Shown: positions 1 through 5,481 of the stretch, one piece after another
Position numbering within the stretch: position 1 is the stretch's first letter
Layout of the letters: each line of letters begins with the position of its first letter
Source: an uncultured bacterium
GTDB taxonomy: Bacteria; Bacteroidota; Bacteroidia; Chitinophagales; CAIOSU01
Length of the DNA stretch: 5,481 nucleotides
Assembly: GCA_903861055.1 (NCBI GenBank)
Contig: CAIOSU010000428.1
Span: 1-5,481 of the forward strand
Direction of reading: 5' to 3'
Made by a program: the position numbers and the translations under genes
The notes under the pieces: generated by a model
What the model saw: only the letters and a program-made list of their open reading frames with translations
What the model was told of the DNA's origin: nothing
The model's database searches: none

Positions 1-686
1 TCATTCAAAACCTAAACGGTTGGACTGCAGGCCAAGTGGGAGGTATAGAAGTTTTTGTAAACAACTACCAAACAAGTGACATACTGGTTTCGGTAAACGG
101 AAAATGGGAAAAATATTTTGGGGAGGAGCTTTTTGATATTGCAACCCTTGACCCCCTTACTGCAACCAATGATGAGGTATATTATGACATACTTGGGGCC
201 TACCCTGAACTCATGTCGCAAACTTTGAAGGAAATTGAACCCAATATTTTCGATTGGTTATCGCTCCAGAACTTAAACAAGTACATTATTTTGATTTTGA
301 TGGGCATTGTGGCACTTATAAACATGACCACCTGCATATTGATACTCATACTGGAGCGCACTAATATGATCGGTATATTAAAAGCCCTTGGTGCTACCAA
401 CGCAGTTATAAGCCGCATGTTTTTGGTAAATGGTGCCATTATTATGGGTTTGGGAATATTAATTGGCAATATCCTAGGCATAGGACTTTGTTTAGCACAG
501 CAACATTTTGGTTTTATTACCTTGCCACCTGAGTCTTACTATGTTACTTCGGCCCCTGTTGATTTAAATTACACGACCATTTTTGTCATCAACTTGTTGG
601 TATTTGTTTTCTGCGAGGCTTTATTGTTTATACCTTCGTTGCTGGTCAGTCGCATTTCACCCATTAAGGCCATCCGTTTCAGCTAA
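1..686 (+). CDS. ABC transporter permease, FtsX/LolE family (3' part; 5' end outside window)
   Basis: This is the C-terminal part of an inner-membrane permease of the FtsX-like (LolC/LolE, MacB-type) ABC transporter family. The frame is open from base 3 to the TAA at 684-686, giving 227 visible residues, and no start codon is needed inside the window. The GTG at 36 is an internal codon. About 90 residues of extracytoplasmic domain come first, followed by three hydrophobic segments at about nt 279-356, 417-500 and 573-650. These match the last three of the four helices of the family. The cytoplasmic loop after the first of them reads ERTNMIGILKALGAT, the classic FtsX-domain signature (E-R-x-x-x-I-G-x-L-K-A-L-G-A). 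The stretch YYVTSAPVDLN and the ending PIKAIRFS are also typical of LolE-like members. Such permeases work with an ATPase in lipoprotein release or efflux. The ATPase is not visible here and the substrate is unknown. The gene ends 4 bases before the prenyltransferase, which suggests one operon. Confidence 0.9.
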   Translation, partial: IQNLNGWTAGQVGGIEVFVNNYQTSDILVSVNGKWEKYFGEELFDIATLDPLTATNDEVYYDILGAYPELMSQTLKEIEPNIFDWLSLQNLNKYIILILMGIVALINMTTCILILILERTNMIGILKALGATNAVISRMFLVNGAIIMGLGILIGNILGIGLCLAQQHFGFITLPPESYYVTSAPVDLNYTTIFVINLLVFVFCEALLFIPSLLVSRISPIKAIRFS

Positions 687-690
687 TATT

Positions 691-1626
691 ATGTGGTTAT
701 CATACCTTAAAACGTCGCGTCCAGTCAATTTGCTCATTATGGTAGCTACCATGATTCTGGCCAAGTTGTTTGTGGTGCAACCAGTGTTCGACTTGTATCG
801 ACAGGACAATATACTCAGTTGGTTGCAATTTGCGCTAATGGCATTGGCAACCATAATGATTGCGGCAGCAGGCTATTGGCTCAACGACCAGCAAGATGTT
901 GAGGCCGATCGCATTAATAAGCCAGGCAAAAACCTAGTTGGCACAATACTGAATAGCCAAAAAGTAATGAAAGGTGCCTTGTGGCTTACCTTGGTGGGCG
1001 TTGTATTGGGCAATGGTTTGGCTATTTGGCTTGGCGCTTACCGGCTGGGTTTCTTTTATACGGTACCTGCAATTTTACTTTGGTTTTATAATGCTAAGTT
1101 GAAGCATTGGCCAGTTATCGGCAATATTGTAGTGTCGCTGCTGGTGGGCTTAGTACCCATGTTACCGGGAATCCATGAGATGGCACTGCTCAATCAAAGT
1201 GATGTAATGGGTGCGGCTCTATTTAGTTACGTAGCCAAAGGCACTTTAGCATATGGAGTATTAGCATTTGGTATCAATTTTATCAGGGAATTGGTAAAAG
1301 ATATTGAAGATATGCAGGGCGATGACCACATTGGCAGCAATACGCTGCCATTGCTTATTGGCGAGCGCCAAACCAAGTTTATTGCCATTATCCTTTGCCT
1401 AGCTTTGGTAAGGGTGGTGCTTATTGCTCAACAGGCTTATCTTGAAGATGGGGAGCTAACCCTGCCAATTTATCTTGTCGTTGCGGTACAATTGCCGCTG
1501 TTGGTTGGTATGGTTATGCTGTTTTTTGCAAATGATAACCGCGCATACGCCCGGGCAAGTTTCCTTATGAAGCTAATTGCCGCCGCGGGCGTAGGTTCTA
1601 TGATTTTATATAACATCGCACTATGA
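691..1626 (+). CDS. UbiA-family prenyltransferase, probably digeranylgeranylglyceryl phosphate synthase-like
   Basis: This is a 311-residue integral membrane prenyltransferase with about eight to nine hydrophobic segments. Both Asp-rich motifs that bind prenyl diphosphate through magnesium are present: N65-D66-Q-Q-D69-V-E-A-D73-R-I-N-K-P78 and K203-D204-I-E-D207-M-Q-G-D211. Family knowledge: UbiA enzymes move an isoprenoid chain onto an acceptor such as a quinone precursor, heme, chlorophyllide or geranylgeranylglyceryl phosphate. The DRINKP form and the following VGTILNSQK resemble the Bacteroidota group usually annotated as geranylgeranylglycerol-phosphate geranylgeranyltransferase, so that is my best guess; the acceptor cannot be proven from sequence. 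MenA- or CyoE-like activity is less likely. The ATG at 691 was chosen because it lies 4 bases after the permease stop. The in-frame ATG at 583 would overlap the permease by 104 bases and encodes no recognisable family sequence. The stop overlaps the maf start (ATGA, 1623-1626), which supports translational coupling. Confidence 0.88.
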   Translation: MWLSYLKTSRPVNLLIMVATMILAKLFVVQPVFDLYRQDNILSWLQFALMALATIMIAAAGYWLNDQQDVEADRINKPGKNLVGTILNSQKVMKGALWLTLVGVVLGNGLAIWLGAYRLGFFYTVPAILLWFYNAKLKHWPVIGNIVVSLLVGLVPMLPGIHEMALLNQSDVMGAALFSYVAKGTLAYGVLAFGINFIRELVKDIEDMQGDDHIGSNTLPLLIGERQTKFIAIILCLALVRVVLIAQQAYLEDGELTLPIYLVVAVQLPLLVGMVMLFFANDNRAYARASFLMKLIAAAGVGSMILYNIAL

Positions 1627-2210
1627 AACACTTACTGCCCGAGGTAAAGCTAATACTAGGTTCTAAATCGCCACGACGGAAATACATACTAGAGCAAGCT
1701 GGGTTTCAGTTTGAGGTATTGACTAAAGACGTGGAGGAAGTTTATCCGCCCGAAATACCCGTGCGTGAAGTGCCAGAATACCTTGCTAAACTTAAGGCCG
1801 AAGCTATTGCCAAGGATACCCCGAAGGATGCTGTGGTAATAACATCGGATACTATAGTGCTACTAGATGGTGTAATATATGGTAAGCCTGCTGATAAAGA
1901 AGATGCTGTCCGAATTTTGCAAACACTATCAGGCAATATGCATGAAGTAATTACAGGCGTATGCCTAGTGCAAGGCGAGCGCTCCCTTACCTTTAGTGAA
2001 ACGACCAAAGTGTATTTTGACGTTTTGAATGATGATGAAATTGAATGGTACGTTGATAATTTTGAAGTGATGGACAAAGCGGGAGCATATGCTGTGCAAG
2101 AAGGTATTGGATTGATTGGAATAACCGGCATGGATGGCGATTACTTTAATGTAATGGGCCTGCCCATGAACCGATTATATAGGGAGTTGCAGGTTTTTAT
2201 GGAAGAGTAA
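1623..2210 (+). CDS. maf: Maf family nucleoside triphosphate pyrophosphatase (dTTP/UTP type)
   Basis: This is a complete 195-residue cytoplasmic Maf/YhdE protein, the usual length for the family. It hydrolyses nucleoside triphosphates to monophosphate and pyrophosphate, and in this subfamily the substrates are dTTP, UTP and modified pyrimidine nucleotides (nucleotide-pool house-cleaning). Visible motifs, in order: the phosphate-binding S14-K-S16-P-R18-R19; T74-S-D76-T with the catalytic Asp; G87-K88-P; S103-G-x-x-H107; T111-G-V; K152-A-G-A-Y156-A-V-Q159; and G172-D-Y-F-N-V-M-G-L-P181. The KAGAYxxQ form fits the YhdE (dTTP/UTP) branch rather than the YceF (m7GTP) branch, which reads KAGSFxxE. 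The start ATG lies in a 4-base ATGA overlap with the upstream prenyltransferase, and no Shine-Dalgarno motif is seen, so translation is probably coupled. The TAA stop directly touches the stop of the convergent minus-strand gene. Confidence 0.95.
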   Translation: MKHLLPEVKLILGSKSPRRKYILEQAGFQFEVLTKDVEEVYPPEIPVREVPEYLAKLKAEAIAKDTPKDAVVITSDTIVLLDGVIYGKPADKEDAVRILQTLSGNMHEVITGVCLVQGERSLTFSETTKVYFDVLNDDEIEWYVDNFEVMDKAGAYAVQEGIGLIGITGMDGDYFNVMGLPMNRLYRELQVFMEE

Positions 2211-2771
2211 TTACTTAGTTTGCCGCTTCTTTAGTTTCTCTTTGTAGTACTCTTTAGTAGCCACATATATCAGCTTCTCAACTGAGGTGTGCACACTACC
2301 ATTTTTATCTACAATATCTAGGTTGAAGTTATAGTTTACTTCGCCTTTATCGGCTACTTGTTGTTTTATGCTTGCCAGTTCTTCCTCGGTAATTATAAAG
2401 TTGGCATATAGCGTATCCGTACCCGGTTTTTTGAATTTTATGTTGGCGGCCTTATCCCAAACCACAAATTCTTTACCTAATATACGCATCAGCATGAGCA
2501 TATACATTGGGTCGATGGCCGAATAAATACTGCCACCATATATAGTTCCCACATAATTACGGGTGCGCCAATTAAGTGGAATTTTCACGCGAAGCACTTT
2601 ATAGTCGCCAGCTATATAGGTAATGCTTGCCCCAGTGCCCACATACGCCGCAAACAACTTAAACATCCAGCGCATTTTGCGGCTTTCCCAACTTTCTGTC
2701 ATAGGGGCAAAGTTAAGAAAGCTAGGTTTTCCAATCATATCCCTTTTTGCCTTTTCCAAACATGGTGACAT
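2211..2771 (-). CDS. DUF4442 domain protein, hotdog-fold (PaaI-like thioesterase superfamily)
   Basis: This is a 186-residue cytoplasmic protein with no signal peptide or membrane segment. The core (about residues 45-170) matches DUF4442, a hotdog-fold family related to PaaI/YiiD acyl-CoA thioesterases. The recognisable signature is N72-Y-V-G-T-I-Y-G-G-S81, then the central helix with D87-P88-x-Y-M-L-M, and V-W105-D106-K-A-A-N-I-K-F-K-K-P-G. By analogy it may hydrolyse an acyl-CoA thioester as an oligomer, but no substrate is established and the activity is inferred from fold only. The C-terminal tail is Lys-rich (KEKLKKRQTK). The start at 2771 gives a protein slightly longer than most relatives. 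ATG codons at residue 12 (preceded by AAAAGG) and residue 24 are alternatives, and no ribosome-binding motif decides between them. The gene is convergent with maf with no bases between the two stops, and divergent from the secreted esterase gene. Confidence 0.85.
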   Translation of the reverse strand: MSPCLEKAKRDMIGKPSFLNFAPMTESWESRKMRWMFKLFAAYVGTGASITYIAGDYKVLRVKIPLNWRTRNYVGTIYGGSIYSAIDPMYMLMLMRILGKEFVVWDKAANIKFKKPGTDTLYANFIITEEELASIKQQVADKGEVNYNFNLDIVDKNGSVHTSVEKLIYVATKEYYKEKLKKRQTK

Positions 2772-2834
2772 ATTTAATAAATCGCTTTGTGGTTTGCAGA
2801 GTTTACCTTAATTTAATACTCAAACCCGCTATAA
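2772..2834. promoter_or_regulatory. Divergent intergenic region, probable promoters for DUF4442 and esterase genes
   Basis: These 63 bases separate two divergent start codons, so any promoters proximal to the two genes must lie here or just inside the coding sequences. For the plus strand, TTTG at 2786-2789 is followed after 19 bases by TAATTTAA at 2809-2816. This spacing fits the Bacteroidota -33/-7 pattern (TTTG, then TAnnTTTG), but the -7 box has two mismatches. No equivalent pair was found on the minus strand. Neither start codon has a Shine-Dalgarno motif; both are preceded by A/T-rich bases. The location is well supported, while the exact boxes are weak. Confidence 0.35.
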
Positions 2835-4079
2835 ATGAAACATTTTACTTTGATGTTGGGCATGCTCTATGCCCTATCGGCCTTCAGCCAAACCACGAGC
2901 ACCTGCGATGGGGGCCGATTTTATGACGAGCTATACCAAGTGGATGTAACCACTAATGTTGAGTATGGCCAAAACACTAACTTCTCGGGGCAAAACCAGA
3001 AGCTAAGGTTTAACTTTTATGAACCACAAGGCGATACGCTTGAAAAAAGACCCCTCATAATTTGGGCATTTGGTGGTAGCTTTTTGTTTGGCGACAAGCT
3101 TTCACCAGATATTGTAAGGCTAAGTAATGAGTTTGCATCGAGGGGTTATACATGTGCCGCTATCGATTATCGTTTGTTTTTTTACCCCATCAACCAAGAG
3201 CAAACTTTAAAGGCGGTAGTGCGAGCCGTGCACGATATGAAAGCAGCTGTGCGGTTCTTCCGGAAAGATGCGCTTACTGCAAATGTTTATAATATCGACC
3301 CAGACAGGATATTCGTTGGTGGTGTATCAGCAGGTGGTATTACAGCAGTGCAAGTGGGCTACTTAAATTTAACAGAGGAAATACCTGCTGCCATAGTTGC
3401 CGATTCGGCAGCATTTGGTGGTATTGAAGGCGTAAGTGGCAATCCTGGTTATCCGTCAAACCCCAATCTTATCATCAACCTTTGTGGTGCTGTAGGCGAT
3501 ACAAACTGGATGATACCAAGCGATGTGCCTATTGTGAGCTTGCATGGCACCTCTGACGGAACAGTGCCTTACGGCAGCCAAGAAATTGAAGTTACCGGTA
3601 CACCAATCGGCTTTTTTGTGGATGGCAGTGGTTCGTTGCACGTTCGTGCAGATAATGTAGGTATAGACAATTTATTGTATACTTGGCAAGGTGTTGGCCA
3701 CACACCGTTTATTAATACATCGAATGGTGCCATTAACGAAGCTTATATGGATACCGTAGTGCGGACCACTCGCGATTTTATGCTGCCTTATGCTTGCCGG
3801 GAGCTAAATACAGTAGGGCTTAAGGAAACATTTGCACTTGAATTTTTAGTTTATCCTAACCCTGCCAGTGGCCAAGTGCGCATCAATTTTGCTTCGGGAG
3901 CCCCTACTGGCTTGCAGCTTACTATAACCGATATGGCCGGTAGGGTGGTTGTGCAAGCGCCAGTTCAGCAGGGTCAAATTTCGGCAGTTATCGAAATTGA
4001 AACCCTTGTGCCAGGCATTTATTTCGTGCAGGCAATGCATGGTGCCCAAAAAGTGAACAAAAAACTGGTTGTTTATTAA
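2835..4079 (+). CDS. Secreted alpha/beta-hydrolase (esterase-like) with type IX secretion sorting domain
   Basis: This is a 414-residue extracellular or cell-surface hydrolase. Residues 1-18 form a Sec signal peptide (hydrophobic core, likely cut in AFS/Q). The alpha/beta-hydrolase domain covers about residues 55-320. An oxyanion-loop region W77-A-F-G-G-S-F is followed by D111-Y-R-L, then the nucleophile elbow G163-V-S165-A-G167, the acid at D241 (H-G-T-S-D-G-T-V-P) and the base at H289 (G-V-G-H-T-P-F), so the triad is complete. The family includes carboxylesterases and acetylxylan-esterase-like enzymes; the substrate is unknown. Residues about 337-414 are a type A C-terminal sorting domain: V-Y-P-N-P-A at 339-344, I-T-D-M-A-G-R-V at 364-371, P-G-I-Y-F-V at 393-398, and the end K-K-L-V-V-Y. 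This domain directs export by the type IX system and is normally removed. An oddity is Phe79 where relatives usually have the His of an HGG motif. A strong hairpin lies 13 bases after the stop. Confidence 0.88.
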   Translation: MKHFTLMLGMLYALSAFSQTTSTCDGGRFYDELYQVDVTTNVEYGQNTNFSGQNQKLRFNFYEPQGDTLEKRPLIIWAFGGSFLFGDKLSPDIVRLSNEFASRGYTCAAIDYRLFFYPINQEQTLKAVVRAVHDMKAAVRFFRKDALTANVYNIDPDRIFVGGVSAGGITAVQVGYLNLTEEIPAAIVADSAAFGGIEGVSGNPGYPSNPNLIINLCGAVGDTNWMIPSDVPIVSLHGTSDGTVPYGSQEIEVTGTPIGFFVDGSGSLHVRADNVGIDNLLYTWQGVGHTPFINTSNGAINEAYMDTVVRTTRDFMLPYACRELNTVGLKETFALEFLVYPNPASGQVRINFASGAPTGLQLTITDMAGRVVVQAPVQQGQISAVIEIETLVPGIYFVQAMHGAQKVNKKLVVY

Positions 4080-4092
4080 GATTTAAGGTCAT

Positions 4093-4127
4093 TTCCACGC
4101 ATTTATGTTATTAATAAGTGCGTGGAA
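4093..4127 (+). terminator. Probable intrinsic terminator hairpin after the esterase gene
   Basis: The arms TTCCACGCATTTA (4093-4105) and TAAGTGCGTGGAA (4115-4127) pair over 13 base pairs with one T-G wobble, and a further pair at 4106/4114 leaves a 7-base loop. The hairpin starts 13 bases after the esterase stop codon, a typical terminator position, and it would separate this gene from the lipoprotein gene. The downstream tract TGTTTCC is only moderately T-rich, so termination may be incomplete. The opposite strand has no T-tract after the hairpin, which argues for plus-strand action. Confidence 0.65.
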
Positions 4128-4194
4128 TGTTTCCTTATCGAACTATTTCCTTATAGCTTAGCAACAGACATAGACGTTTTAAACAACACGCCTA
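4128..4194 (+). promoter_or_regulatory. Leader of the lipoprotein gene with a 9-base direct repeat
   Basis: This 67-base stretch between the hairpin and the ATG at 4195 should hold the promoter and leader of the downstream gene. TTTCCTTAT occurs twice exactly, at 4130-4138 and 4146-4154, a 16-base offset. I see no good TTTG/TAnnTTTG promoter pair and no Shine-Dalgarno motif; the bases before the start are A-rich (TTTTAAACAACACGCCTA). Assigning a regulatory role is inference from position only. Confidence 0.3.
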
Positions 4195-5436
4195 ATGCGC
4201 CATACCCTTTTGCTATTCATCGTATTCGCTTTTTTTTTGGCAATTTTTACTGGTTGCGAAAATGGCCCTTTGGCCAATCGCAAACTTGACTTTTGTCAAT
4301 CTGAGTATGAGCAACAAGAATTAGCAATAAATGAACAAAAACAGGCCAAGCTATTAAAAACCCAATGGATTGATAGCTTGTTGAACCAATGGTACACTTC
4401 TGATAGATTTAATGGTACCATTTTAGTTGCCGAAAAAGGCGAGGTACTTTTTAGGGGGGCATTTGGTTACGGAAACCTTGATACGCGTGATACACTTACC
4501 TTAAGCTCGCCTTTTCAATTGGCTTCGGCTTCTAAGCCTATTACGGCACTGGCGGTTCTTACTTTATTTGAAAAGGGAGTTTTAGATTTAGATGCCCCTG
4601 TGACCGCTTATTTGCCCGAACTATCGTACAACACTGTTACAATCAGACATTTGCTTACACACCGCTCGGGTTTATCGCGGTATATGTCTTTAGGCCATAC
4701 ATATTGGGATAATAAAAGCATGGCATTAAGCAATTGCGATATGTTGCAGTTGTTTATCAAATACAAACCGGCTCTTGAATTTACGCCCGGCTCTCGATTT
4801 ATCTACAGCAACTCTAATTATGCAATATTGGCTGCCGTGGTTGAAAAACTTAGCGGACAGGATTTTGGCGATTATGTGCACCATGCCATTTTTGTGCCGC
4901 TTGGCATGAACAATTCATTTATTTACAGCAAGTGTAAGCAACAAAAAGTACCACAAAAGGTATTGGGTTATGTTCATGGCGGGAGCGGTAGGTTTGGACA
5001 GGTAGATAACGATTATCTAAACGGGGTTACCGGGGACAAAGGCGTTTATTCAACAGTAGAAGACTTGTTCAAATTGGATCAAGCGCTATACGACGAGACC
5101 TTACTAAAGCAATCGACTTTGGCTGCTGCTTTTACACCATACGGCAATATTCCAAACAACTTTCACGATGATTATGGTTTAGGTTGGCGCATTGATAAGC
5201 TAAGGCCAAATATCGTATACCATAGCGGTTGGTGGAAAGGTTTCCGCACCATGTTTATACGTAAACTTGATACTCGCCAAACGGTTATTGCCCTCAATAA
5301 CAGAGAGAATATGCTTCCGTATCAGCTTTGTTGGCAAATAATTGAACAGCTAAATAATATGCCTGACAGTTCGCCTCGCTATGCCAACTCTGAGAATGAA
5401 GGGGATAAAGGTGAAAAAGTTGGTGGAGGATTGTAA
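4195..5436 (+). CDS. Serine hydrolase lipoprotein, beta-lactamase/class C PBP fold
   Basis: This is a 413-residue predicted lipoprotein of the beta-lactamase-related serine hydrolase family (class C beta-lactamase, D-alanyl-D-alanine carboxypeptidase and EstB-type esterases). The N-terminus is a hydrophobic signal ending in the lipobox I17-F-T-G-C21, so Cys21 is likely lipidated and the protein anchored in the envelope. About 45 polar residues link it to the catalytic domain (about 70-385). The active-site motifs are intact: S111-A-S-K114 (SxxK nucleophile and base), Y204-S-N206 (YxN) and H343-S-G345-W (replacing KTG). Other family marks are L-T-H-R-S-G-L (154-160) and G280-D-K-G-V-Y-S-T. Family members cleave peptides, esters or cell-wall fragments, so the fold alone does not indicate antibiotic resistance. 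The last 25 residues form a polar Gly/Glu/Lys-rich tail beyond the domain. A run of nine T's (4230-4238) lies in the signal-peptide codons. It probably has its own transcript, since a hairpin precedes it. Confidence 0.88.
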   Translation: MRHTLLLFIVFAFFLAIFTGCENGPLANRKLDFCQSEYEQQELAINEQKQAKLLKTQWIDSLLNQWYTSDRFNGTILVAEKGEVLFRGAFGYGNLDTRDTLTLSSPFQLASASKPITALAVLTLFEKGVLDLDAPVTAYLPELSYNTVTIRHLLTHRSGLSRYMSLGHTYWDNKSMALSNCDMLQLFIKYKPALEFTPGSRFIYSNSNYAILAAVVEKLSGQDFGDYVHHAIFVPLGMNNSFIYSKCKQQKVPQKVLGYVHGGSGRFGQVDNDYLNGVTGDKGVYSTVEDLFKLDQALYDETLLKQSTLAAAFTPYGNIPNNFHDDYGLGWRIDKLRPNIVYHSGWWKGFRTMFIRKLDTRQTVIALNNRENMLPYQLCWQIIEQLNNMPDSSPRYANSENEGDKGEKVGGGL

Positions 5437-5481
5437 CAACTGCTTTAATAGTATGCCTCGTAGAATTTAACAAGTATTGAA
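5437..5481. other. Terminal 45 bases without a supportable gene
   Basis: No hairpin or start codon of a clear gene is visible after the lipoprotein stop. On the minus strand a short open frame enters from the window edge and stops at 5445-5447, ending in residues VKFYEAYY. It could be the C-terminus of a convergent gene, but 11 residues are too few to call one. Confidence 0.3.

Noticed and set aside
36..686. GTG at 36 as a genuine start of a short permease
   Set aside because: The same frame is open to the window edge, and the protein would lack the first helix and most of the extracytoplasmic domain of the family. The gene is more simply cut by the window boundary.
583..690. Upstream ATG at 583 as the start of the prenyltransferase
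   Set aside because: The extra 36 residues are an out-of-frame reading of the permease gene with no family resemblance. The ATG at 691 begins the conserved protein 4 bases after the permease stop.
1742..2131. 129-codon minus-strand open frame within maf
   Set aside because: It is entirely antisense to a well-conserved Maf protein and its Ser/Thr/Pro-rich composition is typical of a shadow frame.
2623..2811. Small plus-strand open frame opposite the DUF4442 start region
   Set aside because: It is mostly antisense to the conserved DUF4442 coding sequence, has no recognisable domain, and ends in the divergent promoter gap.
4195..5436. Antibiotic-resistance beta-lactamase
   Set aside because: The fold and SxxK/YxN/HxG motifs are shared with many esterases and peptidases. 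A lipoprotein without mobile-element context gives no support for a resistance role.
5445..5481. Possible C-terminal end of a minus-strand gene entering from the window edge
   Set aside because: Only 11 codons are visible before the stop, too few to separate a gene from chance.
1..5481. Mobile element, CRISPR array, tRNA/rRNA or anti-phage system
   Set aside because: I saw no transposase, integrase, regularly spaced repeats, RNA-gene structure or nuclease/toxin genes. All coding space is taken by recognisable housekeeping or envelope families.

Overview
The window looks like ordinary chromosomal DNA from a member of the Bacteroidota (Bacteroidetes). Three things point there. One secreted protein carries a type A C-terminal sorting domain of the type IX secretion system, a hallmark of that phylum. 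The start codons lie behind A/T-rich leaders without a Shine-Dalgarno motif. The UbiA-family enzyme has the NDxxDxxxDxINKPxK form common in Bacteroidota.

Layout. Bases 1-2210 hold a tight plus-strand cluster: the 3' part of a FtsX/LolE-type ABC transporter permease, a UbiA-family prenyltransferase 4 bases downstream (best guess a digeranylgeranylglyceryl phosphate synthase-like enzyme), and a Maf nucleotide pyrophosphatase overlapping the prenyltransferase by ATGA. Bases 2211-2771 hold a minus-strand DUF4442 hotdog-fold protein whose stop codon directly abuts the Maf stop codon. A 63-base divergent gap then leads to a plus-strand secreted alpha/beta-hydrolase with a signal peptide, an intact Ser-Asp-His triad and a sorting domain (2835-4079). 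A strong hairpin at 4093-4127 probably ends that transcript. The last gene (4195-5436) encodes a lipoprotein serine hydrolase of the beta-lactamase/class C penicillin-binding fold. The final 45 bases hold no supportable gene.

How the genes relate. The first three genes are probably co-transcribed and combine envelope transport, membrane isoprenoid chemistry and nucleotide clean-up, although no single pathway links all three. The DUF4442 gene and the esterase gene are divergent and may share a promoter region. The esterase and the beta-lactamase-like lipoprotein both act outside the cytoplasm, but the hairpin between them argues for separate transcripts. No gap exceeds 115 bases.

I found no mobile element, CRISPR array, RNA gene or clear sign of an undescribed multi-gene system. 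The points most worth checking are the possible ether-lipid enzyme, the zero-spacing convergent gene ends, an altered oxyanion motif in the esterase, and the small sequence features upstream of and within the start of the lipoprotein gene.
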